Assembly (NCBI GenBank): GCA_963693305.1
Contig: OY855908.1
Location: 25,421,993-25,485,992, forward strand
DNA length: 64,000 nt
Origin: Meandrina meandrites
Lineage: Eukaryota; Cnidaria; Anthozoa; Scleractinia; Meandrinidae
Direction: 5' to 3'
Shown here: piece by piece, positions 21,695 to 31,479 of the stretch
How positions within the stretch are numbered: the first letter of the stretch is position 1
Layout of the letters: each line of letters opens with the position of its first letter
Translations under genes and position numbers: made by a program
The notes under the pieces: generated by a model
What the model saw: the letters and a program-made list of their open reading frames with translations, nothing else
Told to the model about the DNA's origin: nothing
Database searches by the model: none

Positions 21695-24600
21695 TCAAGT
21701 AACATAGTCCTGAAACTTCGGATTCGGTCTTGAAATCCTCCCGGATCTGGTAGCATAACCTTCTGGGCCACGAGCTGGGACCTGGGGTCTGACGGGTGTA
21801 TTTGCCGAAGACTGCTGTGTGACTGCAGATTTGGCAGGCGTCTCGGGTGTTGGAAACGCAACAGTCGGGGAAGGAGGTACATTATGGTCGGATGCTACAA
21901 CAGGTGAGGAAGGAGGAGGTACATCGTGGTCTGTCACTGGTTCCGGAACAGACAGTAGATGTCTTCGGTTTCGGCGGTACTCCTTTCCTTCAGCTTGTAC
22001 AATGTACGACCGTGGCTGTGCGGCGGGTTGCTTAACGACGCCCAATTTCTGGTATCCTTTATTGGTCTGAAGTCGCACAACCTGCTGTGGACTGAGAGGT
22101 GGGAGAGGTTTGGCATGCTGATTGTAATAATACTTCTGCTGTTGACGTTTCAACTTCAAACGCGAGGACACGTCCCTGCTGTTGAGTGTTTTGGGAGTGA
22201 GAAGTTTTTTAGCAACTGGAAGAACGCACCTTGTGCGCCTGGACATCAATCGCTGAGCAGGAGAACCTAGGATTTGATCTCTTGGAACGTTCCTGAGGTT
22301 GAGAAGGCCAAGCAACGGGTCAGAGCCATCCTTCTTGCATTTGTCAAGCAGGTTCTTGGCTTGCTTAACTGAATTTTCAACCAGACCATTGGACTGAGGA
22401 AAATAAGGGCTGCTGGTAACATGTTCGAAGCTCCATTCACTGGCGAACTTCTCAAATTCTCTGCTTGAAAATTGAGGACCATTATCCGTTAGCAGCCTGG
22501 TTGGAATGCCGTGGACAGCGAAGTGTCGCTTCATCTTCTGGATCACGGTTCTGGACGACAAATCACTGAGGGTGTTCATTTCGAACCAACCAGAGTAGGA
22601 GTCAACGAGTATCAGGTACTGCAAACCATTCCAATCAAATATGTCCGCGCTTACAAGGGACCAAGGGAGGTCTGGGACCGGGTGCATAAGAAGCGGTTCT
22701 TTCTGCTGATGAGGTTTGGTACTGTTGCAAGGCTGGCAGGACGCTACGGCAGAATCAATGTCGAGCATCATAGAAGGCCAATACACGATTTCCCTTGCTC
22801 TTCTCTTCGTAGCATCTATCCCAGGATGCCCCTTGTGGAGTTGCTGAACGTATTCTTTGCGCAACGTTTCTGGAACCACCACTCTCAGGCCTTTCAAGAT
22901 GATTCCATCATCCACGATCATCTCATCTCGTATTGGAAAGAATGGTTGTACCTCTGGGGCTATACTCTTGGACTTTGCTGGCCAGCCATTACAGATAAAA
23001 TGAGCAACTTTCTGCATAACAGGATCTGCAAGAGTATGTCTCTGAAGTTCGGCCATACGTGCAGGGGAAATTGACGTGAGAGACAGGATGTCCATCTGCT
23101 CATCAGCCTCAAAAACTGGCTCCTCATCAGTGTAGGCGCGTGACAATGTGTCCGCTACATAAAGCTCAGTCCCCTTTTTGAAGACGAACTTCAAGTTGTA
23201 CTTCTGAAGCAACAAGAGCATACGTTGAAGACGGGCAGGAGCTGAGTGAAGAGGCTTGTTCACGATTGCTGTAAGAGGCTTGTGATCCGTCTCGATGGTA
23301 GCTTGTCGACCATAGATGAAATCGTGAAATTTCTTGCATGCAAATGTAGCTGCGAGAAGCTCCTTCTCGATTTGGGCATATCGTGTTTCGGCTTCCGTTA
23401 AGGCACGTGAAGCATAGGCCACAGGGCAACCATCTTGCAAGCATGCAGCACCAAGACCACTCTTTGAGGCATCAACAGACAGTGTGACAGACTTTGAGGG
23501 GTCGAAGTACCTCAGAACAGGTGGCTGAGAGATATCTGCCTTGAGGGCTTCGAAGGCTCGTTGCTGTACTTGCTCCCAGCTCCAATGTGTGTCATTCCGC
23601 AGCAATTCGCGTAGTGGCGCTGTTTTCTCACTGAAGTTGTTAATGAACTTGTGAAGATAATTGGCCATGCCAAGAAATCGCCGGAGTGCCTCTGAGTCAT
23701 TAGGAGTTGGCATCTCTCTGATAGCTTTAACTTTGGCTTCATCAGGCTTGAGACCACCCTTTGTGAACTGATGGCCAACGTAAGACACTTGATCAAGCCG
23801 GAACTTGCATTTCTTTGGGGAAAGTTTCATGTCGATCTCTCGCGCCCTTTGTAAAATTTTCTTAAGGTTGGCATCATGATCCGCTGTTCCCTCGCCCCAT
23901 ACTAACAGGTCATCAACGATAATAGCACAGGGATATCCAGTAAACAGCTCTTCCATGGCACGCTGGAAGACCTCTGAGGCAGACGTGAGGCCAAACGGCA
24001 TGCGAAGAAATCGGTACCTTCCAAAGGGGGTACTGAAAGTCGTGAGCAATGAAGATTCGTAGTCAAGTTTGATTTGCCAGAAACCACTTCTCGCGTCAAG
24101 TGTGGAGAATACTGTGGCATTGGGCATGCGCGATACAACATCTTCAACCGTTCTCATAGGATGGTGGGGTCTTTTAAGGGCTTTGTTGAGATCCCTCGGA
24201 TCGATGCAGATGCGGACACTGCCGTCTTTCTTCTTTGCCGCTACCATTTGTGAGACCCATTCAGTCGGCTCGGACACAGGTACGATTGCTCCAATCTTGA
24301 CCATCCTATCAAGCTCTTCTTTCACACTCTCTTCCATTGCAAGGGGTATTTTGCGAGATGGTCTGACAACAGGAGTTGCATCGGGATCAAGCCTCATCTT
24401 GTAAACGACAGGTAGAAGGCCAAGATCGCCTTCAAATAAATCTTTGTAGTCTTCAAGTATTGCTGCACGGAAGGCATCAGCAGCTTCAACTTCGTGAACC
24501 TCACTGTGCAACTGAATGAGATTCAAGCTCAGTGAATCTGCAAGGCCAAGCAATGACGTTACTGGTTTATCAACCACGTGAAATTCCAGCCTACGGGATA

Positions 24601-25771
24601 TCGACTTTGTGTGAACCTCGAACTTCACAGTTCCCAGTGTAGTCAATGTGTCTCCGCCATAGGCAACTAATTGCACCGCTTTCGTCTGATCAATCTCCTC
24701 ATTACGGCTGATCCGTTTGAACAAGTCGAGCGTGATGACATTGCATTTAGCGCCAGTGTCAATTTTGATTTCAACTTGTTTGCCATTAATTTCCATTGTG
24801 CAATAGATTTCACGCTTGTGCCCTAGAGTTGAAGTAATCGCATCAATGACAAATAAATCCTCATCTTGTGAGGTAGGAAACTCGGGAGAGACTTCGTCAA
24901 CAGGACGCCTGCGATTGGACCGTTGAACATTTGAATCCCGATTCCACCGTTGACCATTGAAACCTCGACGCGTACTTGGAAGCCCGCCAGCGCGTTTTAA
25001 AAGGCAAACTTTTTCAAAATGATTGAGCTTTCCACAATAAAGGCACTTCTTGCCAAACGCTGGACAGGATTTCTGCTTAGGTGCATGGTTACCACCACAA
25101 TTCTTGCAATTTTGGATGTCAGGTTTCGAATCTTTCTTCGGAAATTTTCTCCCTTTGCCAACGCCATAAACTTCTTCCTTTGAATCGCTGACATTGCTCG
25201 AGAGTTCGCTGTTGTTTCTGTCGGATAATTCGTTGGCTATACCAATGTCGATGGCGCGGTCGAGTGTGAGCCCTCTTTCTTTCAAAAGCTGCTTTCTGAT
25301 AAGCGGAGAGGCGACACCGCATACTATTTTATCACGAATAAGCTCGTCCTTCAAAGTGCCATACTCGCATGTGTTTGCTAGGATTCTTAGATCGGCCACA
25401 AAAGACTGAAACGGTTCACCCACTTTCTGTACTCGTGTGTTGAATTTGTGCCTTTCCATAATGACGTTTCCACGAGGGTCGCAGATTTCAGCAAATTTCC
25501 TTTTAAGCACTTCGATACTCTCGCGAGATTCTGCTGCGACTCGAACGCCTCCATCTTCGTTCAGCACAGCGGGAGCGTAAACAAAAGATTTCTCCTTTTC
25601 AATTGCTTCTCTTCCTGCCAAATTCAAGAAGATGTACGCTTTAGTCTTGGCATCCTTTTCTCCATGTGCGGCGGCGATAAATATTTCCACCTCCTGTTTG
25701 AAATTTTTCCAATTTAACGAGACATTTCCCTCGAAGCTCAGCGGCTCAGGTTTTCGGAGTCCCTCTGCCAT
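21695..25771 (-). CDS. gag-pol: Ty3-type Gag-Pol polyprotein, single frame
   Basis: A 1358-residue polyprotein starts at the ATG 25771-25769, 60 bp inside the primer site. Gag occupies about residues 1-290, with a conserved capsid segment (VIMERHKFNTRVQKVGEPFQ, about 103-122) and two zinc knuckles (about 222-235 and 243-256, the latter CLYCGKLNHFEKVC). The aspartic protease motif is KIDTGAKCNVI at about 336-346. The reverse transcriptase runs about 470-690, with FSTLDARSGFWQIKLD and the active-site IIVDDLL at about 617-623. RNase H follows at about 763-880 (LSVDASKSGLGAAC, ETDHKPL). Integrase has an HHCC zinc site (about 979-1015) and a D,D,E core: D1043, TDNGPQF with D1096, and the E of GLVENSVKQ at about 1132. 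The C-terminal tail is proline-rich, with no chromodomain recognised. Gag and Pol share one frame with no shift, so proteolysis alone must separate them. All key catalytic residues are present. Confidence 0.97.
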   Translation of the reverse strand: MAEGLRKPEPLSFEGNVSLNWKNFKQEVEIFIAAAHGEKDAKTKAYIFLNLAGREAIEKEKSFVYAPAVLNEDGGVRVAAESRESIEVLKRKFAEICDPRGNVIMERHKFNTRVQKVGEPFQSFVADLRILANTCEYGTLKDELIRDKIVCGVASPLIRKQLLKERGLTLDRAIDIGIANELSDRNNSELSSNVSDSKEEVYGVGKGRKFPKKDSKPDIQNCKNCGGNHAPKQKSCPAFGKKCLYCGKLNHFEKVCLLKRAGGLPSTRRGFNGQRWNRDSNVQRSNRRRPVDEVSPEFPTSQDEDLFVIDAITSTLGHKREIYCTMEINGKQVEIKIDTGAKCNVITLDLFKRISRNEEIDQTKAVQLVAYGGDTLTTLGTVKFEVHTKSISRRLEFHVVDKPVTSLLGLADSLSLNLIQLHSEVHEVEAADAFRAAILEDYKDLFEGDLGLLPVVYKMRLDPDATPVVRPSRKIPLAMEESVKEELDRMVKIGAIVPVSEPTEWVSQMVAAKKKDGSVRICIDPRDLNKALKRPHHPMRTVEDVVSRMPNATVFSTLDARSGFWQIKLDYESSLLTTFSTPFGRYRFLRMPFGLTSASEVFQRAMEELFTGYPCAIIVDDLLVWGEGTADHDANLKKILQRAREIDMKLSPKKCKFRLDQVSYVGHQFTKGGLKPDEAKVKAIREMPTPNDSEALRRFLGMANYLHKFINNFSEKTAPLRELLRNDTHWSWEQVQQRAFEALKADISQPPVLRYFDPSKSVTLSVDASKSGLGAACLQDGCPVAYASRALTEAETRYAQIEKELLAATFACKKFHDFIYGRQATIETDHKPLTAIVNKPLHSAPARLQRMLLLLQKYNLKFVFKKGTELYVADTLSRAYTDEEPVFEADEQMDILSLTSISPARMAELQRHTLADPVMQKVAHFICNGWPAKSKSIAPEVQPFFPIRDEMIVDDGIILKGLRVVVPETLRKEYVQQLHKGHPGIDATKRRAREIVYWPSMMLDIDSAVASCQPCNSTKPHQQKEPLLMHPVPDLPWSLVSADIFDWNGLQYLILVDSYSGWFEMNTLSDLSSRTVIQKMKRHFAVHGIPTRLLTDNGPQFSSREFEKFASEWSFEHVTSSPYFPQSNGLVENSVKQAKNLLDKCKKDGSDPLLGLLNLRNVPRDQILGSPAQRLMSRRTRCVLPVAKKLLTPKTLNSRDVSSRLKLKRQQQKYYYNQHAKPLPPLSPQQVVRLQTNKGYQKLGVVKQPAAQPRSYIVQAEGKEYRRNRRHLLSVPEPVTDHDVPPPSSPVVASDHNVPPSPTVAFPTPETPAKSAVTQQSSANTPVRPQVPARGPEGYATRSGRISRPNPKFQDYVT

Positions 25772-25831
25772 AACGATGAGCGAAACTTCAAACTGTTAAT
25801 GTATCAGAGGAACCGGGCGATACGGATTTTT

Positions 25832-25844
25832 ACTCCTGACACCA
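25832..25844 (-). other. primer-binding site (tRNA-Leu type)
   Basis: TGGTGTCAGGAGT on the minus strand directly follows the 5' LTR and pairs with the CCA-bearing 3' end of leucine tRNA. The same site is used by the gag fragment at 20122. Confidence 0.82.
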
Positions 25845-25995
25845 TGACGATTTCGAGAGCCGAGCTCCAACCAACGTGTACAATTTATTCGAACTGCCTT
25901 GAATGAACGTTACAAGCATATATTAAGTCTATTACATAATGACACTCACATTCCACACACATTCCACACGCACGCATTCACACGCTCATTCTACA
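25845..25995 (-). repeat. 5' LTR of the Ty3 element
   Basis: 151 bp, identical to 21401-21551. It should hold the promoter and the start of the element's transcript. Confidence 0.95.
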
Positions 25996-26830
25996 GTCTA
26001 TACGGCCACCAAATTTCCATGGCCCGTTGGTGGCCGTATTAACTGGGTTCCACTGTAATACAAATACTTGTTTGTATTTTCTGAAGTATTGTAGTAAATC
26101 TTGACATGTAAAAGGTCGTAAAGTGAACGCAATTATGAAAGAAACTTGAAAGAAGTTTTGTTTTAGATTAATTCTCATTTAAAGATGTAGCTACTAATGT
26201 ATTGAAAAGTTTCAAAATTCTGCATATTTTTGAAGCCGTGAGATCCTGCATTTATTCACGCTAAAGCGTACATAAGTTTAGTTTTAGCCCGACGGCTTTT
26301 TGCAGTCAATTTTTCACTCAGTGGCTTTACCGATCCTTCTAAAAATTCCATTTAAGTTCGAAGCAATATTGTACATTACCATTTTCCTGTCTGAAGTCTT
26401 GAGAAGCTGCATTAAGTCGTGATCAAGTCCGTGAATTGTAGTCAAAATAAAAGATTGCGTGACGAGCTAAAAATACTTCTTTCAATATAATGAAGACGAC
26501 AAACAAACGACATGGATTGGACAACTTGTATCAATAGAAAATAGCATTGGCCAATATCCTCTGACAATGAAGATTCGCAGCAGCTTTTAAACATGTAAAA
26601 CTAAAGGTCGCCACACACGAGGGGACTGGTCGCAAGGACCAGTCCCTGCAACCAAGAGGGGAGAGGAACGGGCACCTTAATTTTTTATCTCCCTATTTTT
26701 TTACCTCATTTTCTCCCTCCTCCCTAATTTTTTCGGCCGTTTCTCCCTCCTCCCTGATTTTTCACGTTTCTCCTTGATTAGCCCTTTTAAGAGGCTTATT
26801 TTATGTCCTACTACTGTCCTACTAAATTTG

Positions 26831-27042
26831 GGGGAGCGGGGATGGCGCAGTGGGGAGAGCACTCGCCTCCCACCAATGTGGCCCGGGTTCGATTCCGGCC
26901 CGGTACCATATGTGGGTTGAGTTTGTTGTTGGTTCTCGTCCTCGCTCCGATTGTTTTTCTCCGGGTGCTAAATTCCAATTCGATCGGGAACAGTGGACGA
27001 AGAGCCACTCTGTGGAAGTGCCACTGCAAATTCCCATTATCA

Positions 27043-27076
<34 letters not shown>
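26831..27076 (+). mobile_element. tRNA-derived SINE with (ATT)n tail
   Basis: Box A is GATGGCGCAGTGGGGAGAGC and box B is GGGTTCGATTCCGGCC. They are followed by a body with GTTGGTTCTCGTCCTCGCTC and an ATT microsatellite tail at about 27048-27076. The tRNA part is well preserved, so polymerase III transcription is plausible. Overlapping ORFs on both strands are shadows of the SINE. Confidence 0.88.
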
Positions 27077-27401
27077 TACACTGCAGTACCTCATTTTCGC
27101 ATGCCTGAAGAAAAGGAAAACATACGAGACATTTTGCCATGTCGTTATAACTCGTTCTTCTCATACTACCTTTCGGTCCTTTCGGTTTTGTCACGTAAGC
27201 TTGAAGATCTGATCTTTACAAAATTCATTTTTTATAATACTGTATAAAGGGCAGACTAGTTACTCATAACTTCTAGCTAGCTAGAACGTACTAAACATTT
27301 TTTTATAAGAACGCGTAAAATTTGCCTGAACCTGAGGCTGTTCTTATTTTAACCCACACATTTTCCAAGTGACCCGTAAAGCTCCCGCCTGAAAAATTAC
27401 A

Positions 27402-27615
27402 GGGGGGGGGGGGGGGGGGAACCCTACGGTGGACTAGCATCACATGCAGGGGGGATGGCCGCTTCATGCTAGAGAAACTGGGAAAGGCTCTGGCCAGTCG
27501 TGATATCTTGCAGGAATTTGAACCTGCCTGCTGCAACGCATACTCCGACACTTAATCCCGAGCGACGCAGGCGCGAGAACGTAGGGTTGGGGGTGGGGGG
27601 GGGGGGGGGGGGTAT
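27402..27615. repeat. poly-G tracts and SINE 3' fragment
   Basis: Poly-G runs of about 18-23 bp lie at 27402-27419 and 27590-27612. Between them, 27419-27507 matches the 3' half of the SINE at 10516 (GGTGGACTAGCATCACATG, CCGCTTCATGCTAGAGAAAC). The poly-G runs are likely assembly and sequencing trouble spots. Confidence 0.7.
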
Positions 27616-29217
27616 CCTTCCCCAGGAAATTTTGAAAAAAATAGGTTATCTTAGACAGCATTTTGTGCGTTTTGAAGACAGTTTGTTAGGAAATAAGGCA
27701 GGTAAAAGTGAAAGACATTAGGTGGAATGTATCATTGAAATTAACCTAGAATCACATAATTTGGTCCAAAATATACTATATTACACGAATGTACAAATGT
27801 ATTGAATGTAAATAGTCGAAGCACAGAAAAACCATTTTCCTTTATCTATTTATTTTGATATTTTTTTCACAATTAGCGGACTTCCATGGCTCGTGGAGGG
27901 GGGGGGGGTGCGGACGCACCCATCGCACCCCCCTCCCTACGGGCCTGGACTGCCCAATTTCAACAATATTCTTATAAGCAAATGGCATTTAATAGAAAAA
28001 CAGCTTTTGCTTTGAGATATTTATAAACACTCTCCTCTACTTTCATACGGAAAGGGGAGGCCCTTGAAAGACGTACTCGTTAGAGCAAAGCTTTGAAGGT
28101 CAACGGTTTCCTATCTTGACTAGCAGCTAGGAGTCGTGTTTGGCTTGCCATTGTTTTGTTAAATCATTGTAGTGGTCAAACTACAAGCAAAGATTCTTAC
28201 TTCACAATTTTCACCAGTTCGTGTCCAAAGCTGCCCTCACCCGTGGGTCTATAAGGTACTGCTAATGCTTTAAACACTTATGTCACGTTTTTAAAGAACA
28301 TTCTCCCTTCTCCCTTTTCCTGCTGGTTCTCCCGCCTCCCTTTATTTTTGCTTCCTTTCTCCCTCCTCCCTATCTTTTTTCGGCCGTTTCCCCCTCCTCC
28401 CTAAACCGTTCCTCTCCCCTCAACCAAGTCCCATCGTGTGAACAGGCCAATTTTCGTCAAAAATCCGGTCGCAGGGACTGAATTTTGGTCCCCGAAATCG
28501 GTCCCAAGAATTCAAACTGGTTTGAATTCGTGGGACCAGTCGCAGGGACTGGTCCCCGCAATATTTTGCTTGGTCCCTCGTGTGAACAGGGTCGTGGGAC
28601 TGGTCCTTGCGACCAATTAAAAATGAACCAATCGCTGATCAGCATTTTAAGCTCCCACAATTCTGCACGTTCGTGTTTGAAGATGGCGATGCCTGAACAG
28701 AGTAGTGAACAGATTGAACAGAATACTACTGAACAGACTGTTGGCATTAATATTGAAGATTGGAGCGTCACCAGTACACGAATGGTAATTGATTCTTCGT
28801 TCATAAGAAACCGGCAATTCTTCGTCTTGCATCATCATCAGGAGCAACAGAGTCTTTTTCTTCGTAGCTCTCGAAGCCATTTTTACTCGATGAAAACAAA
28901 GTTCCAGCCAAATTTTCTCGCTAGCTGTCGCTAGCATGTTTTTGCGCCATTTCATGAAGAGAATGCGTGACATCCGGTTTATGTTATGCAAATTTGATCG
29001 GATGTTTTTTGCAGCTAGCCTGGAGAATACTATACTTTTGCAGTTTTTGATGAAATGATGCAATTTATTTTTTTTTTGAGGTATAAAAACACCGAAAGGA
29101 AACCTGATATCAAAATTATAAAATACGAGCGGATTTCCAACATTGTCAACATTCCATGTTTTTAAAACAATTGTTGAACACAGTCCAGTAAGCACGCTCA
29201 GATATGAACAATAATAG

Positions 29218-29251
<34 letters not shown>

Positions 29252-29252
29252 T
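29218..29252. repeat. (AAT)n microsatellite in the Harbinger element
   Basis: About 11 AAT units. They give the poly-asparagine and poly-tyrosine ORFs seen here. Confidence 0.95.
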
Positions 29253-29554
29253 TTCCACCTCCACAAGGTGATTATCTTGTTTTATATATTGAAAACGTCA
29301 TAAATACTACTATCTTACTGCGAAACAGGTCCCAGCGTGTGAACCCTTCAAGGGACCGGTCCCCGCGACTCATTCCATCGTGTAAACTCTACAGGGGACC
29401 AGTCCCTGCGACTGGTCCCCTCGTGTGTGGCGACCTTAAGCGATTCAATCGATGAAAAGCACAAATCTTTGAAAAATACCTACCTGTAGTTTGCAGAAGG
29501 CTAGACGGGCTAAATGACGAGCGACGCGTGAAAATAACACTTCGGGAACGAGAG

Positions 29555-29616
29555 GCTATAAGGTTCTTGACACTTAAATAAAGTTTCTTATCTTATCTTA
29601 TCTTATCTTATCTTAA
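29555..29616 (+). repeat. non-LTR 3' tail with (TTATC)n
   Basis: TTGACACTTAAATAAAG followed by five TTATC units resembles the microsatellite-ended 3' terminus of a LINE or SINE. No body was recognised upstream. Confidence 0.5.
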
Positions 29617-29749
29617 GTGATGATGCCTTCCTATCCAGTGACGTTTTTATCGCCCACAGTGAAAAGTATTCCCTTGAGAGTTTGCGAAAATGTGGGTCAG
29701 AGAGGGTGCCAAAGATCCCCCCAAATCTTCTATTCTTCTATTCTTCTTG

Positions 29750-30410
29750 AACGTAGCCGGAAAGAAAAAGGCGAAATTCTTCCTTCTGCTTTTTTTTATC
29801 GACACCCTAATAAGCCGATTTCGTTGAAGGAAGAAAGGCGATCAGTAAAAACCCCCAAAATCAGCAGGTAAATAGTATGGCATTGTTCTCTTTGCTTACT
29901 TCAGATGACGCCTAATACGTAACATTGCTAGGGCAACATGTTAGAGTTACAAAAATAACAGGTCAGAGAGTTCAGAGATGGCAGCATTGTATTGTTCGCT
30001 AGGGTATCTAATTTGGTGCAGAGATTCGCTTCCTTGTTTTGCGCTGATGAATGTTGTACTGCCAAATCACATTTTCGTTAGCTGCGTTTGCTAAGTCAAA
30101 GTAACAGCGAATTGTCGACTACCGTCCAACTCTATGGTTACTCTATTTTCTTCTATCTGTTCCATGGGATAGGAATTTTCAAGGGTAAGTGCGTTTATTT
30201 TGCTCACGGTTCTTGTTTGTTTAACTGACGTGTCTCAATAACTAAACTCGCCTCGGCTGTCCCTCTACACTTTTTGAATTTGATCGTTACACAGTCACAC
30301 TTTATCTCGGTACAGCCTTGTTAAACATTATAAGCAAGACAAATGGGGACAAAAGTACTCAGTATTTTGTCACGATGTCCAACGTGATAATAGCCCAGAA
30401 TAAGTTTACA
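29750..30410 (-). repeat. three-copy dispersed repeat, copy C
   Basis: Parallels copy B from GAACGTAGCCGGAAAG (B: GAACGCAGCCAGAACG) through GGTAAATAGTATGGCATTGT and on to the block matching copy A (AAGTACTCAGTATTTTGTCA). It is more diverged and the small frame of copy A is lost. Confidence 0.55.
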
Positions 30411-31110
30411 TGTACAGCTGTCCACCTTTTGACTAATTAACACAGATGAAGATTGAAACGTATGAATATTTTTAAATTTACAAAAACTAAATGACACAGT
30501 GGGAGACGTTATTCAAACTCGGCATTTCTCGTGTAATGCTTGTATCTTAATCTCACAACTTGCTTACAAAACCGCCGACTCTGTCTGCTTTGGCTTCATT
30601 CACTGTGCAGCGAAGTAAAGTGGCCTGTCCTTGGATGCAGAAAGGATATGTTTGATGAACTATGGCTGGAGAAATTCAGTACTGTTTAGACCCGCTACCA
30701 CAGTGCTGTAACTTGAATGCAAAGTGCTTTCCGACTCTTTTCCTCTTGCAGATAAGCTCCATCACCTATTTGAAACAAAAATTATAGGTTTGAATGTGCG
30801 TGGTTTTTATCCGTGTGTTTTTGTGGTTTGAGCTTTGTTAAAGCAAAACCTACATCGGTAGACTATTGTATGCAGTGAGTAAGCACTAAGTAAGTAATTA
30901 GGAAGGCCGAGGTAATGCGGACGGGACGCGGACGCAAAAGTCAACGTGCTATTGAAGAGTCCGGTATAATTTTGTGACAGACGTTTTCCTTTGGATATCC
31001 AATTGTAGGAATGAGGTTTGTGAACAATAAACATTTGATAATTTCAGATCATCTTATTGCGTTCGACGATAGGAGAACGCAACCCTAATCTTGTGTAGCT
31101 AAGGAAAATC
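30411..31110. other. intergenic, no gene recognised
   Basis: AT-rich, with only short open frames lacking homology or splice support. Confidence 0.45.
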
Positions 31111-31116
31111 GAGATT

Positions 31117-31201
31117 TCGATTCTTCTGCAATTTGCCTCGCTTTCGTTTCTTCTGCATTTTGCCTCGCTTTCGTTTCTTCTGCATTTGCCTCGCTTTCGT
31201 T
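31117..31201. repeat. three tandem copies of a ~28-bp unit
   Basis: The unit TTTGCCTCGCTTTCGTTTCT with TCTGCA repeats three times just before the open frame at 31186. Confidence 0.85.
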
Positions 31202-31467
31202 ATTGGCCTTGGCTTGACGATCTCACTCGAGTGGCGTCGGTGGTACCTTACATGAATTTCGATCATGCAACCATTGTCGAGCGAGCGAAATTTTTACAGA
31301 GCGAGGGATTACCACAAGAGACTTTCCTTGAGGCTTGGCACTCTAGGCGAGACCCAACGCGGGCAAGGGGCGTATTGACATACCATCAATTCGCAAGTCT
31401 TTCGCGTGATTCGATCTTGCGCAACAATCGCTTTGTGACATTTGCTATCGTAGCATGCGCCAATTAG
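31186..31467 (+). CDS. unrecognised 93-codon open frame
   Basis: The frame reads MPRFRYWPWLDDLTRVASVV, and later FDHATIVERAKFLQSEG and EAWHSRRDPTRARG. Composition is more protein-like (charged and aromatic residues mixed) than most frames in this region. I recognise no family. The nominal start falls in the 28-bp tandem repeat and is not ATG, so the 5' end is unsure. It could be an exon or relic of a transposon protein. Confidence 0.25.
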   Translation: MPRFRYWPWLDDLTRVASVVPYMNFDHATIVERAKFLQSEGLPQETFLEAWHSRRDPTRARGVLTYHQFASLSRDSILRNNRFVTFAIVACAN

Positions 31468-31479
31468 TGAACCGTAAAA

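Larger units (their letters stand above)
21401..25995 (-). mobile_element. intact Ty3-type LTR retrotransposon with identical 151-bp LTRs
   Basis: The direct repeats at 21401-21551 and 25845-25995 are identical by eye over 151 bp and have TG...CA ends on the minus strand. Next to the 5' LTR is a 13-base primer site (25844-25832) and next to the 3' LTR a purine tract AAAGGGGGA (21560-21552). One long gag-pol frame fills the interior and no env is present. Identical LTRs and an open frame suggest a recent insertion. The LTRs are unusually short for this group. No 5-bp target duplication is seen: the flanks are AAATT and GTCTA. Confidence 0.95.
20977..26055. mobile_element. Tigger/pogo-like DNA transposon remnant hosting a Ty3 insertion
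   Basis: The left end at 20977 begins CAGTGGAACCCCGCCTAACG. The right end at 26055, read inward, begins CAGTGGAACCCAGTTAATAC. Both are bordered by TA (20975-20976 and 26056-26057), the target duplication of the Tc1/mariner superfamily. Several ACGGCCACC units crowd the left end. Only about 480 bp belong to this element (20977-21400 and 25996-26055) and it encodes no transposase; the rest is the Ty3 insertion. Confidence 0.85.
26657..28420. mobile_element. hAT-like non-autonomous element nested in the Harbinger element
   Basis: Inverted ends AGGGGAGAGGAACGG are flanked by a perfect 8-bp duplication CAACCAAG (26649-26656 and 28421-28428), the duplication length of hAT elements. Both ends carry pyrimidine-rich subterminal repeats (TTTCTCCCTCCTCCCT, CGGCCGTTT) in the same orientation. 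No transposase is visible in the 1764 bp. The interior holds a SINE, a SINE 3' fragment and three poly-G tracts. Confidence 0.9.
26605..29436. mobile_element. PIF/Harbinger-type non-autonomous element, split by a hAT-like insertion
   Basis: The ends are inverted copies of AGGTCGCCACACACGAGGGG and continue with GACTGGTCGCA-like subterminal palindromes. Both sides are flanked by TAA (26602-26604 and 29437-29439), the 3-bp duplication characteristic of PIF/Harbinger. Excluding the internal insertion, about 1060 bp remain. Two short coding relics diverge from about 28.7-28.9 kb. One is a plus-strand frame from the ATG at 28684 (MAMPEQSSEQIEQNTTEQ). The other is a minus-strand frame starting MASRATKKKTLLLL, like the leucine-rich start of Harbinger transposases. 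Harbinger elements normally encode a transposase and a Myb-like partner, so these look like the two first exons. Confidence 0.88.

Noticed and set aside
22511..23074. 187-codon plus-strand ORF
   Set aside because: Lies wholly inside the Ty3 pol gene on the opposite strand and has no recognisable domain.
28647..29264. 205-codon minus-strand ORF as a gene
   Set aside because: It starts in an AAT microsatellite, and only its middle resembles a Harbinger N-terminus. It is treated as part of the transposon.
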